From Streptosporangiaceae bacterium (GTDB lineage Bacteria > Actinomycetota > Actinomycetes > Streptosporangiales > Streptosporangiaceae): a stretch of DNA of 7,081 bases. The notes under the pieces are model-generated. The model saw only the letters and a list, made by a program, of their open reading frames with translations. It was not told the DNA's origin and ran no database searches. Shown here piece after piece: positions 1 through 6,164 of this stretch (positions are counted from its first letter, which is position 1; each line of letters begins with the position of its first letter). A program made the translations under genes and the position numbers. The stretch covers positions 1-7,081 of the forward strand of contig JASHTQ010000277.1 of the NCBI GenBank assembly GCA_030040475.1, in the 5' to 3' direction.

Positions 1-894
1 CGAGCCGTGGTACTGCCCGAGCGCGGCGAACTCCCGCCCCACCCACAGCTCGGTCCGGTCCCTGAGCCAGGAGAAGTAGTCCGGCAGCGCTGCCGGGCTC
101 GCCGCCAGCACGTCGCGGAACGCGGCCTCGAACTCGGCGCTCTTGGAGTACTGGTGGTTCACCGGGCGTCCCCGGTGCTCCAGCGTCGGGACGGACGCGG
201 ACCACTCGTTGGACATCACCACCGTGTCCCTGTCCTCGAGCACGGCCGCGAGCACCGCGATCGCGGACAGGATCCCGGTCACCGGCACGTGCCCGTTCCG
301 GAAGCCGAGTTCGGCCGAGCGCAGCAGTTGCGGGTCGATCTCCCGCTCCGCGCGCACGACCGGCAGCCCGGCCACCGCGGCGGGCGCCTCGATCGCAGCG
401 AACCTGTCGGCAGGCCTGCTCATCACGAACAGCGCCACGTCGGCCTTGGTCCGCACCCGCTCCACCACGACGATCGAGTCGATCCCCCCGCCGAAGGGGA
501 CGAGGGCCCTTCCTGCGCTGGCCGGGGCCTTGGGCGGTGCGGTGTGCCGGGCGTCGGCGCGGGGCGCCTCGATGCGCAGGGCGGACAGGTCCAGGTCGTT
601 GCGGTAGGCGAACTCGCCCAGGCCGTGGAGGTAGAACTCGCGCAGGAAGCCCCGCTCGGTGTCGGCCAGCGCGGTGCCGCCGAGGTCGATGACCGGGGGA
701 GCCGCGGTCTTGTAGTAGGAGACGCCGGCCAGCAGGAACACCAGGCGCGCCGCGGCGCGGGCCGCGTCGGTGTGCCAGCGCGGGCCGGGGGCCAGCGTGA
801 CGCGTTCGGCGAACTCCCGGCCGTCCAGGGAGTAACGGCAGGTCAGCTCGCCTCGTTCGGCGTCGGCGGTCCAGCCCTCGTAGCGGAACACCAT
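1..894 (-). CDS. murL: MurL-type UDP-MurNAc-L-Ala-L-Glu epimerase, partial (C-terminus beyond left edge)
   Basis: MurL inverts the terminal L-Glu of UDP-MurNAc-L-Ala-L-Glu to D-Glu, a cytoplasmic step that lets some Xanthomonadaceae and actinomycetes make peptidoglycan with MurD2 instead of glutamate racemase plus MurD. Visible here are 298 codons without a stop. Recognisable features are an N-terminal FRYEGW/YSLDG segment, FYLHGLGEFAYRNDLDL (87-103), a PP-loop-like PFGGGIDS (133-140), SNEWSASVPT (228-237) and VNHQYSKSAEFE (245-256). I assign the family from this motif series by memory, not by a search. As I recall, family members are around 450 residues, so roughly a third is missing. The ATG at 894-892 overlaps the upstream TGA (896-894), which decides the start; an in-frame GTG lies one codon upstream. 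It is the last visible gene of the operon and probably depends on coupling from pgeF. Older databases may label such proteins hypothetical. Confidence 0.8.
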   Translation of the reverse strand, partial: MVFRYEGWTADAERGELTCRYSLDGREFAERVTLAPGPRWHTDAARAAARLVFLLAGVSYYKTAAPPVIDLGGTALADTERGFLREFYLHGLGEFAYRNDLDLSALRIEAPRADARHTAPPKAPASAGRALVPFGGGIDSIVVVERVRTKADVALFVMSRPADRFAAIEAPAAVAGLPVVRAEREIDPQLLRSAELGFRNGHVPVTGILSAIAVLAAVLEDRDTVVMSNEWSASVPTLEHRGRPVNHQYSKSAEFEAAFRDVLAASPAALPDYFSWLRDRTELWVGREFAALGQYHGS

Positions 895-1790
895 CACGTT
901 GTCCCGAGCCTGGCGACCAGGGCGAGGCGGCCGCAGGGGCGGGCGGCGCGGTCGCTGAAGAAGGTGTCGTGGCCGGCCGGGCCGGTGGGGATGCCGGTGA
1001 CGTGGATCTGGGCGGCGGGCACCCCGGCCTCTTGCAGCACGGATCGGTTCGCGGCCCACAGGTCCAGGAGCCAGTGCCCGCCGCCGCGGTCACCGGGGTC
1101 CGGGCGGAGGAAGGCGGGGGAAGTGGGCTCGGGCCGAGGCTGGCCGGTCTCGGGATATAGATCGGATCGGGGGGCGGGGGCGGCCTGGGAGCGGTCGGGG
1201 GCCGCGGCGGGGGTGAAAGCCTGGGTGACGGCCTGGTGGACGTCCGGGCCGACCTGGTAGCGGTCGGGGGCCATCGCGGGGCCTAGGCCGGCGATGACGT
1301 CGGCGGGGCGGGAGCCCAGGGTCTGCATGGCGGCGAGCGCCGCGGCGGCGACCCGGGCGACGGTGCCGCGCCAGCCGGCGTGCACGCAGGCGAGCAGGCC
1401 GGCCACCGGGTCGTGCAGGACGATCGGCACGCAGTCCGCGGTGAGGATCGCGAGGACCAGCCCCGGCGTGCTTGTGACCAGCGCGTCCGCGTCGGGGATC
1501 GCGTCGTCCAGGCTGAACGCGCCGCTCCCCCGGTGCGGCTCGCCGACGACGCGCACGGTCGCGCCGTGGACCTGGCGGGCGTAGACGAAGTCATTGGGGT
1601 CGGCGGCGAAGGCGGCCGCTAGCCGGCGGCGGTTCTCCAGGACATTTCCCGGGTCATCGCCGACGCTCAGGCTCAGGTTGAGTGTGGCGTAGGGGCCGGC
1701 CGACACGCCGCCGTCGCGGGCGGTGACGGCCGCGATCGCGCCGAGGGCCGGCCAGGTCAGCAGGCGCGGCTGGGTCTGGGTGGTCGTCAT
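894..1790 (-). CDS. pgeF: PgeF/YfiH-family peptidoglycan editing factor (laccase-domain, Cu-oxidase_4)
   Basis: 298 aa. The YfiH/YlmD family was long labelled multicopper polyphenol oxidase; E. coli PgeF prevents L-Ser from replacing L-Ala at position 1 of the stem peptide, and other members act as purine nucleoside phosphorylase/adenosine deaminase. The metal-site motifs are intact: QVHGATV with H75, LTADCVPIVLHDP with C120, and VHAGWRGT with H137. GLGPAMAPDRYQVGPDV (168-184) matches the usual GPaI..c.YeVG region but lacks its cysteines. Two oddities follow: an Ala/Pro-rich, low-complexity insertion at about 193-238, and a divergent C-terminus, FFSDRAARPCGR, where FFSyRR...tGR is usual, with no CT motif before it. 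The ATG at 1790-1788 shares a base with the dipeptidase TGA, and its own TGA shares a base with the murL ATG. The same frame stays open far upstream, but that part is an out-of-frame reading of the dipeptidase gene. The biochemical role is inferred from family and context. Confidence 0.85.
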   Translation of the reverse strand: MTTTQTQPRLLTWPALGAIAAVTARDGGVSAGPYATLNLSLSVGDDPGNVLENRRRLAAAFAADPNDFVYARQVHGATVRVVGEPHRGSGAFSLDDAIPDADALVTSTPGLVLAILTADCVPIVLHDPVAGLLACVHAGWRGTVARVAAAALAAMQTLGSRPADVIAGLGPAMAPDRYQVGPDVHQAVTQAFTPAAAPDRSQAAPAPRSDLYPETGQPRPEPTSPAFLRPDPGDRGGGHWLLDLWAANRSVLQEAGVPAAQIHVTGIPTGPAGHDTFFSDRAARPCGRLALVARLGTT

Positions 1791-2980
1791 CAGGCGCCAG
1801 CGAGGGACTGTGCGTGGGCCTCGGCGGCGCGCAGGACGCGCAGCAGGTTGGCGCCGGCCAGCGCGGCGCAGTCTTGTTCGGTCCAGCCGCGGGCCAGCAG
1901 CTCGGCGAACAGGGCCGGGTAGGTCGAGACGTCCTCCAGGCCGACGGTGACGCTGGTGGTGCCGTCGAAGTCGCCGCCGAGGCCGACGTGCGCCACGCCC
2001 GCGACGTCGCGGACGTGCTCGACGTGGTCGGCGACCTGCGCCAGCGTGGAGTTCGGGACCGGGTGGGTCTGCTCCCACTCCGGCTTGACGCCGTAGACGG
2101 CGTCGAAGTCGCGCGGGTCCAGGCCGCGGCGGGCGACCTCCGCCTTGAGGCCGGCGGTCCAGTCGGCGCATTCCTGGGAGACGAAGCCGGGCACGAACGT
2201 CACCATGCAGACGCCGCCGTTGGCTGCCAGCCCGGCGAGCACCTCGTCGGGCACGTTGCGCGGGCTGTCGCACAGCGCCCTGGCGGAGGAGTGCGAGAAG
2301 ATCACCGGGGCCGCCGCGACGTCGAGCGCGTCGTGCATGGTGGACGGCGCCACGTGCGAGAGGTCGACGAGCATGCCGATGCGCTGCATCTCGCGGACGA
2401 CGTCCCGGCCGAAGTCGGTCAGGCCGCCGGCGTCGGGCTCGTCGGTGGCCGAGTCGGCCCAGCCCACGTTCTGGTTGTGGGTCAGCGTCATGTACCTGAC
2501 GCCGAGCGCGTACAGCATGCGCAGCGCGCCCAGCGAGCCGCCGATGCAGTGGCCGCCCTCCGCGCCGAGCAGCGAGGCCACCTTGCCTGAGTCGAAGATC
2601 CGCCGCACGTCCGCGGCGGTCAGCGCGAGCTCGAGCGCGTCCGGGTAGCGGGCGATCACCCGGCGGGTCAGGTCGATCTGCTCGAGCACGGTCGTGACCG
2701 CGGCGTCGCCGGCCAGCCTGCCTGGCACGTAGACCGACCAGAACTGCGCGCCCACCCGGCCGGCCTTGAGCCTGGGCAGGTCGGTGTGCAGGCCCCTGAC
2801 CGGCGCGGCCAGGTCGACGTCGGCGGGGTCGTCCGGGTTCGGGTCCTGTCCGTCGGCGGCCAGGCCGTACACCTGGCTCAGCTCGGCGTCGGCCCGGACG
2901 CGCAGCGCCCACGGCAGGTCGTTGTGCCCGTCGATCAGCGGGAAGCGCCGCAGCAGGTCCCGCGCCCCTTGTTCACTCAC
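1790..2980 (-). CDS. Membrane (renal-type) dipeptidase, peptidase family M19
   Basis: 396 aa, a usual length for M19. These dinuclear zinc enzymes hydrolyse dipeptides and, unlike most dipeptidases, accept a D-residue at the C-terminal position; the Streptomyces homologue Sco3058 is characterised as such. All expected ligands are visible: H19 and D21 in DGHNDLPW, bridging E141 in GAEGGH, H209 in VDLSH and H230 in IFSHSSAR. The substrate-side H168 (LTHNQN) and D337 (LGGDFDG) are also present. I see no signal peptide or membrane anchor: the N-terminus MSEQGARDLLRRFPLIDGHN enters the catalytic domain directly, so it is probably cytoplasmic. The start is GTG (2980-2978), with a TAGGCT -10-like hexamer 6 bp upstream and no clear Shine-Dalgarno, which suggests a leaderless mRNA. 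It is the first gene of the operon with pgeF and murL. Cleaving L-Ala-D-Glu or faulty dipeptides from cell-wall turnover is my inference; the true substrate is unknown. Confidence 0.93.
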   Translation of the reverse strand: MSEQGARDLLRRFPLIDGHNDLPWALRVRADAELSQVYGLAADGQDPNPDDPADVDLAAPVRGLHTDLPRLKAGRVGAQFWSVYVPGRLAGDAAVTTVLEQIDLTRRVIARYPDALELALTAADVRRIFDSGKVASLLGAEGGHCIGGSLGALRMLYALGVRYMTLTHNQNVGWADSATDEPDAGGLTDFGRDVVREMQRIGMLVDLSHVAPSTMHDALDVAAAPVIFSHSSARALCDSPRNVPDEVLAGLAANGGVCMVTFVPGFVSQECADWTAGLKAEVARRGLDPRDFDAVYGVKPEWEQTHPVPNSTLAQVADHVEHVRDVAGVAHVGLGGDFDGTTSVTVGLEDVSTYPALFAELLARGWTEQDCAALAGANLLRVLRAAEAHAQSLAGA

Positions 2981-2986
2981 CGGGCC

Positions 2987-2992
2987 AGCCTA
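2987..2992 (-). promoter_or_regulatory. Putative -10 element of a leaderless promoter for the dipeptidase-pgeF-murL operon
   Basis: Read on the minus strand, TAGGCT fits the actinobacterial TAnnnT -10 pattern and ends 6 bp before the GTG start at 2980. A transcript from it would begin at or next to the GTG, giving a leaderless mRNA, which is common in actinomycetes. I see no good -35 at 16-18 bp. TTGACC (3029-3024) is a good hexamer but too far away. The call rests on spacing alone. Confidence 0.4.
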
Positions 2993-3044
2993 TGCGGGCC
3001 CGGCAGGAGTCTGGATTCCGCCTGGTCAAACCCGGATCGAGAGT

Positions 3045-3050
3045 TACAGT
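3045..3050 (+). promoter_or_regulatory. Putative -10 element of the phosphatase promoter
   Basis: TACAGT fits TAnnnT, and TGGTCA (3023-3028, 4 of 6 matches to TTGACA) lies 16 bp upstream. The predicted transcript start is near 3057, about 39 nt before the ATG at 3096. The surrounding AT-richer stretch contains a short direct repeat (GTTA-CA-GTTA) that could bind a regulator. There is no independent support. Confidence 0.35.
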
Positions 3051-3095
3051 TAGGTTGCGATGCGGCGATAGGCGGTGCGCGATGGGCCTGGTCCG

Positions 3096-3926
3096 ATGAC
3101 ACAGTGGGCACCCTCGCGTCACGTCGTGCTCGACGGCGCGGTCAACGTGCGGGACATCGGCGGCTACCGGAGCTCGCACGGGCTCGCGGTGACCCGCGGG
3201 CGGGTGTTCCGCGGTGACTCGCTCAGCCAGCTCACCGACCCGGACGTGGGACGCCTCGACAGCCTGGGGCTGCGCACCGTGATCGACTTCAGGACGCCTG
3301 GCGAGGTGCTGCTCGGCGGGACCGACCGGCTGCCCTACGGGATCGAGTTCGCGAGCCTGCCGGTCGGCGGCGGCGACCTCGGGGAGATCTACGAGCTCAT
3401 CGCCTGCGGCGATTACCAGCGGCAGTACAGGGAGCTCGGCGACGGGCGCGCCGCCGAGCTCATGGTCGACATCAGCCGCGGGTTCGTCGCCGACCCGCGC
3501 CAGCGGGAGGCCTTCGGCGCCGCGCTGCGGCTGCTGTGCTCGCCGGGGCGGCTGCCGCTGCTGTACCACTGCAGCAGCGGGAAGGACCGGGCCGGGTGGA
3601 TGACCGCGATCGTGCTCACCGCCCTCGGCGTGCCGCGCGAGCTGGTGCTGCGGGACTACCTGCTGTCCAACGACTTCCACCGCACCGGGTACACCAAGCT
3701 CCGCTTCGACCTGGTCAAGACCGGGATCGTCCGGGACCCCGAGCTCTTGCGGCCGATCCTCGAGCAGAGCGCGACCTACCTCGGCGCGGCGTTCGAGGAG
3801 GCCGACCGCGGGTACGGGTCCTTCGACCGGTTCCTCGCCGACGGGCTGGAGGTCGGCGCGGAGATGCTCAGCGAGCTGCGGCGTGCGCTCCTCGGCCAGC
3901 GGGTGCCCCCGGAGCCTGTTCCTTAG
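3096..3926 (+). CDS. PtpB-like tyrosine/dual-specificity protein phosphatase (Y_phosphatase3 family)
   Basis: 276 aa from the ATG at 3096; an in-frame GTG at 3075 would give 283 aa. The P-loop HCSSGKDRAG (158-167) is the CX5R signature with nucleophile C159 and arginine R165. The extra Lys-Asp (GKDR) is typical of the PtpB/lipid-phosphatase-like group. The N-terminal NVRDIGGYRS (17-26), VFRGDSL (37-43) and VIDFRTPGE (62-70) are the standard family landmarks. It probably dephosphorylates phosphotyrosine or phosphoserine/threonine proteins, or phosphoinositides, as M. tuberculosis PtpB does. No signal peptide is visible at the N-terminus, although PtpB itself is secreted without a classical one. 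I prefer the ATG because family homology begins just after it, but no strong Shine-Dalgarno supports either start. It is divergent from the dipeptidase operon. Its last 19-20 codons overlap the end of the convergent FHA-ABC gene. The physiological substrate is unknown. Confidence 0.9.
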   Translation: MTQWAPSRHVVLDGAVNVRDIGGYRSSHGLAVTRGRVFRGDSLSQLTDPDVGRLDSLGLRTVIDFRTPGEVLLGGTDRLPYGIEFASLPVGGGDLGEIYELIACGDYQRQYRELGDGRAAELMVDISRGFVADPRQREAFGAALRLLCSPGRLPLLYHCSSGKDRAGWMTAIVLTALGVPRELVLRDYLLSNDFHRTGYTKLRFDLVKTGIVRDPELLRPILEQSATYLGAAFEEADRGYGSFDRFLADGLEVGAEMLSELRRALLGQRVPPEPVP

Positions 3927-5976
3927 TCGCCTTCCGGCGGCGCGGGCCCAGGCTGTTCAGCCGGATCCAGGTGATCAGCGAGAACAGCGCCGCCAGCACG
4001 ATCAGCGCGACCACGTCCCGCAGCCAGTCGGCGGCGGTCGGGTTGTAGAAGCTATCGGCAATCGGCTTGGCCGCCTGGAAGGAGTTGAAGTTGATGGTGC
4101 TCGCCGCCGCGGCGAAGCCCCAGCGGGACGGCGCGATGAAGGCGAACTGCTTCAGGCCGGTGCCCAGCTTGAGCAGGCCACCGGACAGGACAACCTGGAG
4201 CAAGGTGAGCATCACCAGGAACGGCACTGCTTTCTCCGACGTGCTGACCAAGGCCGAGACCAGCAGGCCGAGGCACATCGAGGCGAGCCCGAGCGCCACG
4301 ATCGCGATCAGGATCTCGATCAGCGGCGGGAGGCTGCCGGCGCCCTTGGACGGCATGCTCACCCCGCCCAGCCCGATAAGCACGAACACGGCGGACTGGA
4401 TGATGCTGATCGCGCCGAGCACCACCAGCTTGGAGGCCAGGTAGGCGCCGGAGGACAGGCCCGCCGAGCGTTCCCGCCGGTAGATCGCGCGTTCCTTGAC
4501 TATTTCCCAGAGCGAGCTCGCGGTCCCGGATAGCACGGCGCAGATGACCAGCAAGATCAGCACGGTCGTCGCGTTGGTGTTGCCGGGGGTATTGGCCAGG
4601 CCCTGCTTGCCCGCCAGCAGGTGAATGAGCACGCCCAGCAGGACCGGCGTCAGGCCGGTGAACAGCAGGAAGCCGCGATCCGACGCGATCACCCGCACGT
4701 AGCGCTTGGTCAGCGTGGTCATCTGCTGGAACGCGCCGCGCCGGTGGACCGGGGCCTCCTGCGCGTCCAGCGGGCCCTGCCGCTGCACCTGCGGCTTGGG
4801 GCGCTGGCCGAGTACGTACTGCGCGTAGGCGGGCGAGGCCATGTACTCGGCGGCCCAGTCGCGGTCCGGGTAGCGCTCGAAGTCCTGGAACACCTCGGCC
4901 CAGCGGGTCTTGCCAAAGTAGGTCAGGCCCTCGGCGGGCGGGCCGTAGAAGGCGATCCGGCCGCCCGGCACCAGGACGAGCAGCCGGTCACACTGGTCGA
5001 GGTTGTCGACGCTGTGCGTGACCACGATGACCGTCCGGCCCTCGTGGGCCAGGTCCTTCATCTGCTCCATGACCGACTTGTCGAGGCCGGGGTCAAGCCC
5101 GGAGGTCGGCTCGTCCAGGAACAGCAGCGACGGCCTGGTCAGCAGCTCCTGCGCGACGTTGACCCGCTTGAGCTGGCCGCCGGACAGGCGGTCGGCACGG
5201 GTGTTCGCGTGCTTGGTCAGGCCGAGCTCGCCCATCACCTCGTCGACCCGCTGGTCCCGTTCGGCCGCACCGGTGTCGGCCGGGAAGCGGAGCTCGGCGG
5301 AGTACTGCAGCGCGCGGCGCGCGGTCAGCTGGGTGTGCAGGACGCTTTCCTGCGGCACCAGGCCGATGCGGTAGCGCAGCTCGGCGTAATCCTGGTAGAG
5401 GTCCCGGTTGTCGTACAGCACGGTGCCGGTGTCCGCGGGCTTGGTCCCGGTCAGCGCGCCGAGCAACGTCGACTTGCCGGCGCCGCTGGGGCCGATGACG
5501 CCGAGCAGGGACTTCGCCGGGATCGGGAACGTCACGTGGTCCAGCAGCACCTTGCCGCCGCCGACCCTTACCACTAGGTCCTGGGCGGCGAAGCTGATCT
5601 GGCCGTCGTCGACGAACTGCCGCAGCTCGCCGCCGGCCAGCCGGAACGTCGAGTGGCCGATGCTGACGATGTCCTGCTCGGTCAGCGTCGCGGAGTTGAC
5701 CCTGCGGCCGTTGACGTAGGTGCCGTTGTGGCTGCCCAGGTCGACGATCTGGTAGCCGCCCGTGGGCAGCCTGCGCAGCTCGGCATGATGGCGGGACACG
5801 TCGAGGTCGGGCAGGACGACGTCGTTGTCGGGCACCCTGCCGATCCGCAGGCTCTTGGTCGGCAGCTGCATCCGCGAGGTCGGGCGCAGGTCGACGCTCG
5901 GCAGCATGTTCGGCGCCGGCACGGAGACGGGGGGACCCGCCGGGAACCCGGCACGGGCCGGCTCGGGCTGCGGCAC
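3868..5976 (-). CDS. FHA-domain ABCG-type half exporter (ATPase-permease fusion), copy 1
   Basis: 702 aa from GTG 5976. The order is a Pro-rich N-terminus (1-30), FHA domain (about 38-118; IGR 45-47, SRHHAE 61-66, GSHNGTYVNG 81-90), ABC ATPase (about 130-350), linker, then six predicted membrane helices (near 436-455, 470-488, 511-537, 550-577, 583-604, 652-671). ATPase motifs are complete: Walker A GPSGAGKST (162-170), Q209, LSGGQ (264-268), Walker B LLFLDE (284-289) and H321. RRERSAGLSSGAYLASK (500-516) is typical of ABCG permeases. The architecture is that of M. tuberculosis Rv1747, whose FHA domains bind phosphothreonines and which is controlled by the Ser/Thr kinase PknF. Such half transporters work as dimers; the cargo is unknown. 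GTG 5922 (684 aa) is an alternative and is the only upstream start shared with copy 2. No Shine-Dalgarno is evident. The C-terminal tail is Arg/Ala-rich. Confidence 0.9.
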   Translation of the reverse strand: MPQPEPARAGFPAGPPVSVPAPNMLPSVDLRPTSRMQLPTKSLRIGRVPDNDVVLPDLDVSRHHAELRRLPTGGYQIVDLGSHNGTYVNGRRVNSATLTEQDIVSIGHSTFRLAGGELRQFVDDGQISFAAQDLVVRVGGGKVLLDHVTFPIPAKSLLGVIGPSGAGKSTLLGALTGTKPADTGTVLYDNRDLYQDYAELRYRIGLVPQESVLHTQLTARRALQYSAELRFPADTGAAERDQRVDEVMGELGLTKHANTRADRLSGGQLKRVNVAQELLTRPSLLFLDEPTSGLDPGLDKSVMEQMKDLAHEGRTVIVVTHSVDNLDQCDRLLVLVPGGRIAFYGPPAEGLTYFGKTRWAEVFQDFERYPDRDWAAEYMASPAYAQYVLGQRPKPQVQRQGPLDAQEAPVHRRGAFQQMTTLTKRYVRVIASDRGFLLFTGLTPVLLGVLIHLLAGKQGLANTPGNTNATTVLILLVICAVLSGTASSLWEIVKERAIYRRERSAGLSSGAYLASKLVVLGAISIIQSAVFVLIGLGGVSMPSKGAGSLPPLIEILIAIVALGLASMCLGLLVSALVSTSEKAVPFLVMLTLLQVVLSGGLLKLGTGLKQFAFIAPSRWGFAAAASTINFNSFQAAKPIADSFYNPTAADWLRDVVALIVLAALFSLITWIRLNSLGPRRRKATKEQAPGAPAGRGAHAAAR

Positions 5977-6028
5977 GACCTCGGGCCACGGCGCGGGGGT
6001 GCGGGACGCGGCGGGCGGGCCCGGCGGG
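5006..6028 (-). repeat. Left arm of a large inverted repeat (N-terminal half of FHA-ABC copy 1)
   Basis: Each base m of this arm pairs with base 12087-m of the right arm, without indels wherever I aligned them. Identity is about 94% over FHA plus ATPase (5006-5880) and about 85% over the Pro-rich linker (5881-6027). The outer limit is set by the window end, so the repeat may be longer. Confidence 0.9.
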
Positions 6029-6164
6029 TGGCCCGGCAGCCCCGCCGTTCGCCCCGCTCCCGCCGAGCCCGCCCGTCGTTCCCCGCACCCCCGCCCCGTG
6101 GCCCGAGGCCGTCCCGCAGCCCGAGCCGGTCCACGCCGGCGCGTCGGCCGGCCCCCCCGTCTCC
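5977..6164. other. Region between the two head-to-head FHA-ABC starts: open Pro-rich linker code, no visible promoter
   Basis: 188 bp separate the nearest usable start codons (GTG 5976 minus, GTG 6165 plus). Instead of AT-rich promoter DNA it contains two mirror-image copies of in-frame proline-rich code (TPAPWPE followed by V or A, then VPQPEP), which resembles a linker between domains. I find no -10-like TAnnnT hexamer, Shine-Dalgarno or terminator here. In copy 1, the codons for residues 1-18 belong to the same linker. Confidence 0.6.
6029..6058. other. Non-homologous centre (about 30 bp) of the inverted repeat
   Basis: Moving inward, symmetry stops sharply at 6028/6059. In the 15 base pairs up to the axis (between 6043 and 6044) only about 5 positions match, which is chance level at this GC content. 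The stretch is almost pure G+C and has no promoter-like hexamer. Both gene frames read through it with no start codon. Confidence 0.7.

Noticed and set aside
7..1260. Long plus-strand open frame opposite murL and pgeF
   Set aside because: It is an Arg/Gly/His-rich product with no recognisable motif, lying antisense to two genes with clear family motifs. Such frames are common in DNA with GC-rich third positions.
1814..2590. Plus-strand open frame opposite the dipeptidase
   Set aside because: Low-complexity Val/Gly/Arg/Asp composition, no motif, and fully antisense to a gene with all catalytic residues intact.
1791..2912. Apparent large fusion protein formed by reading the pgeF frame upstream through the dipeptidase region
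   Set aside because: The upstream part is an Arg/Pro/Ala-rich out-of-frame reading of the M19 gene. PgeF homology starts at the ATG at 1790, which overlaps the dipeptidase stop.
4621..5577. Open frame antisense to the FHA-ABC copy 1 ATPase, with a similar frame opposite copy 2 (5682-6782, minus)
   Set aside because: The two antisense products resemble each other only because the sense genes are duplicates. The sense frames carry the Walker, signature and FHA motifs.
6029..6058. Rho-independent terminator or regulatory hairpin at the repeat axis
   Set aside because: It is GC-rich but has no U-tract, its two halves are not complementary beyond chance, and it lies upstream of both genes rather than at a gene end.
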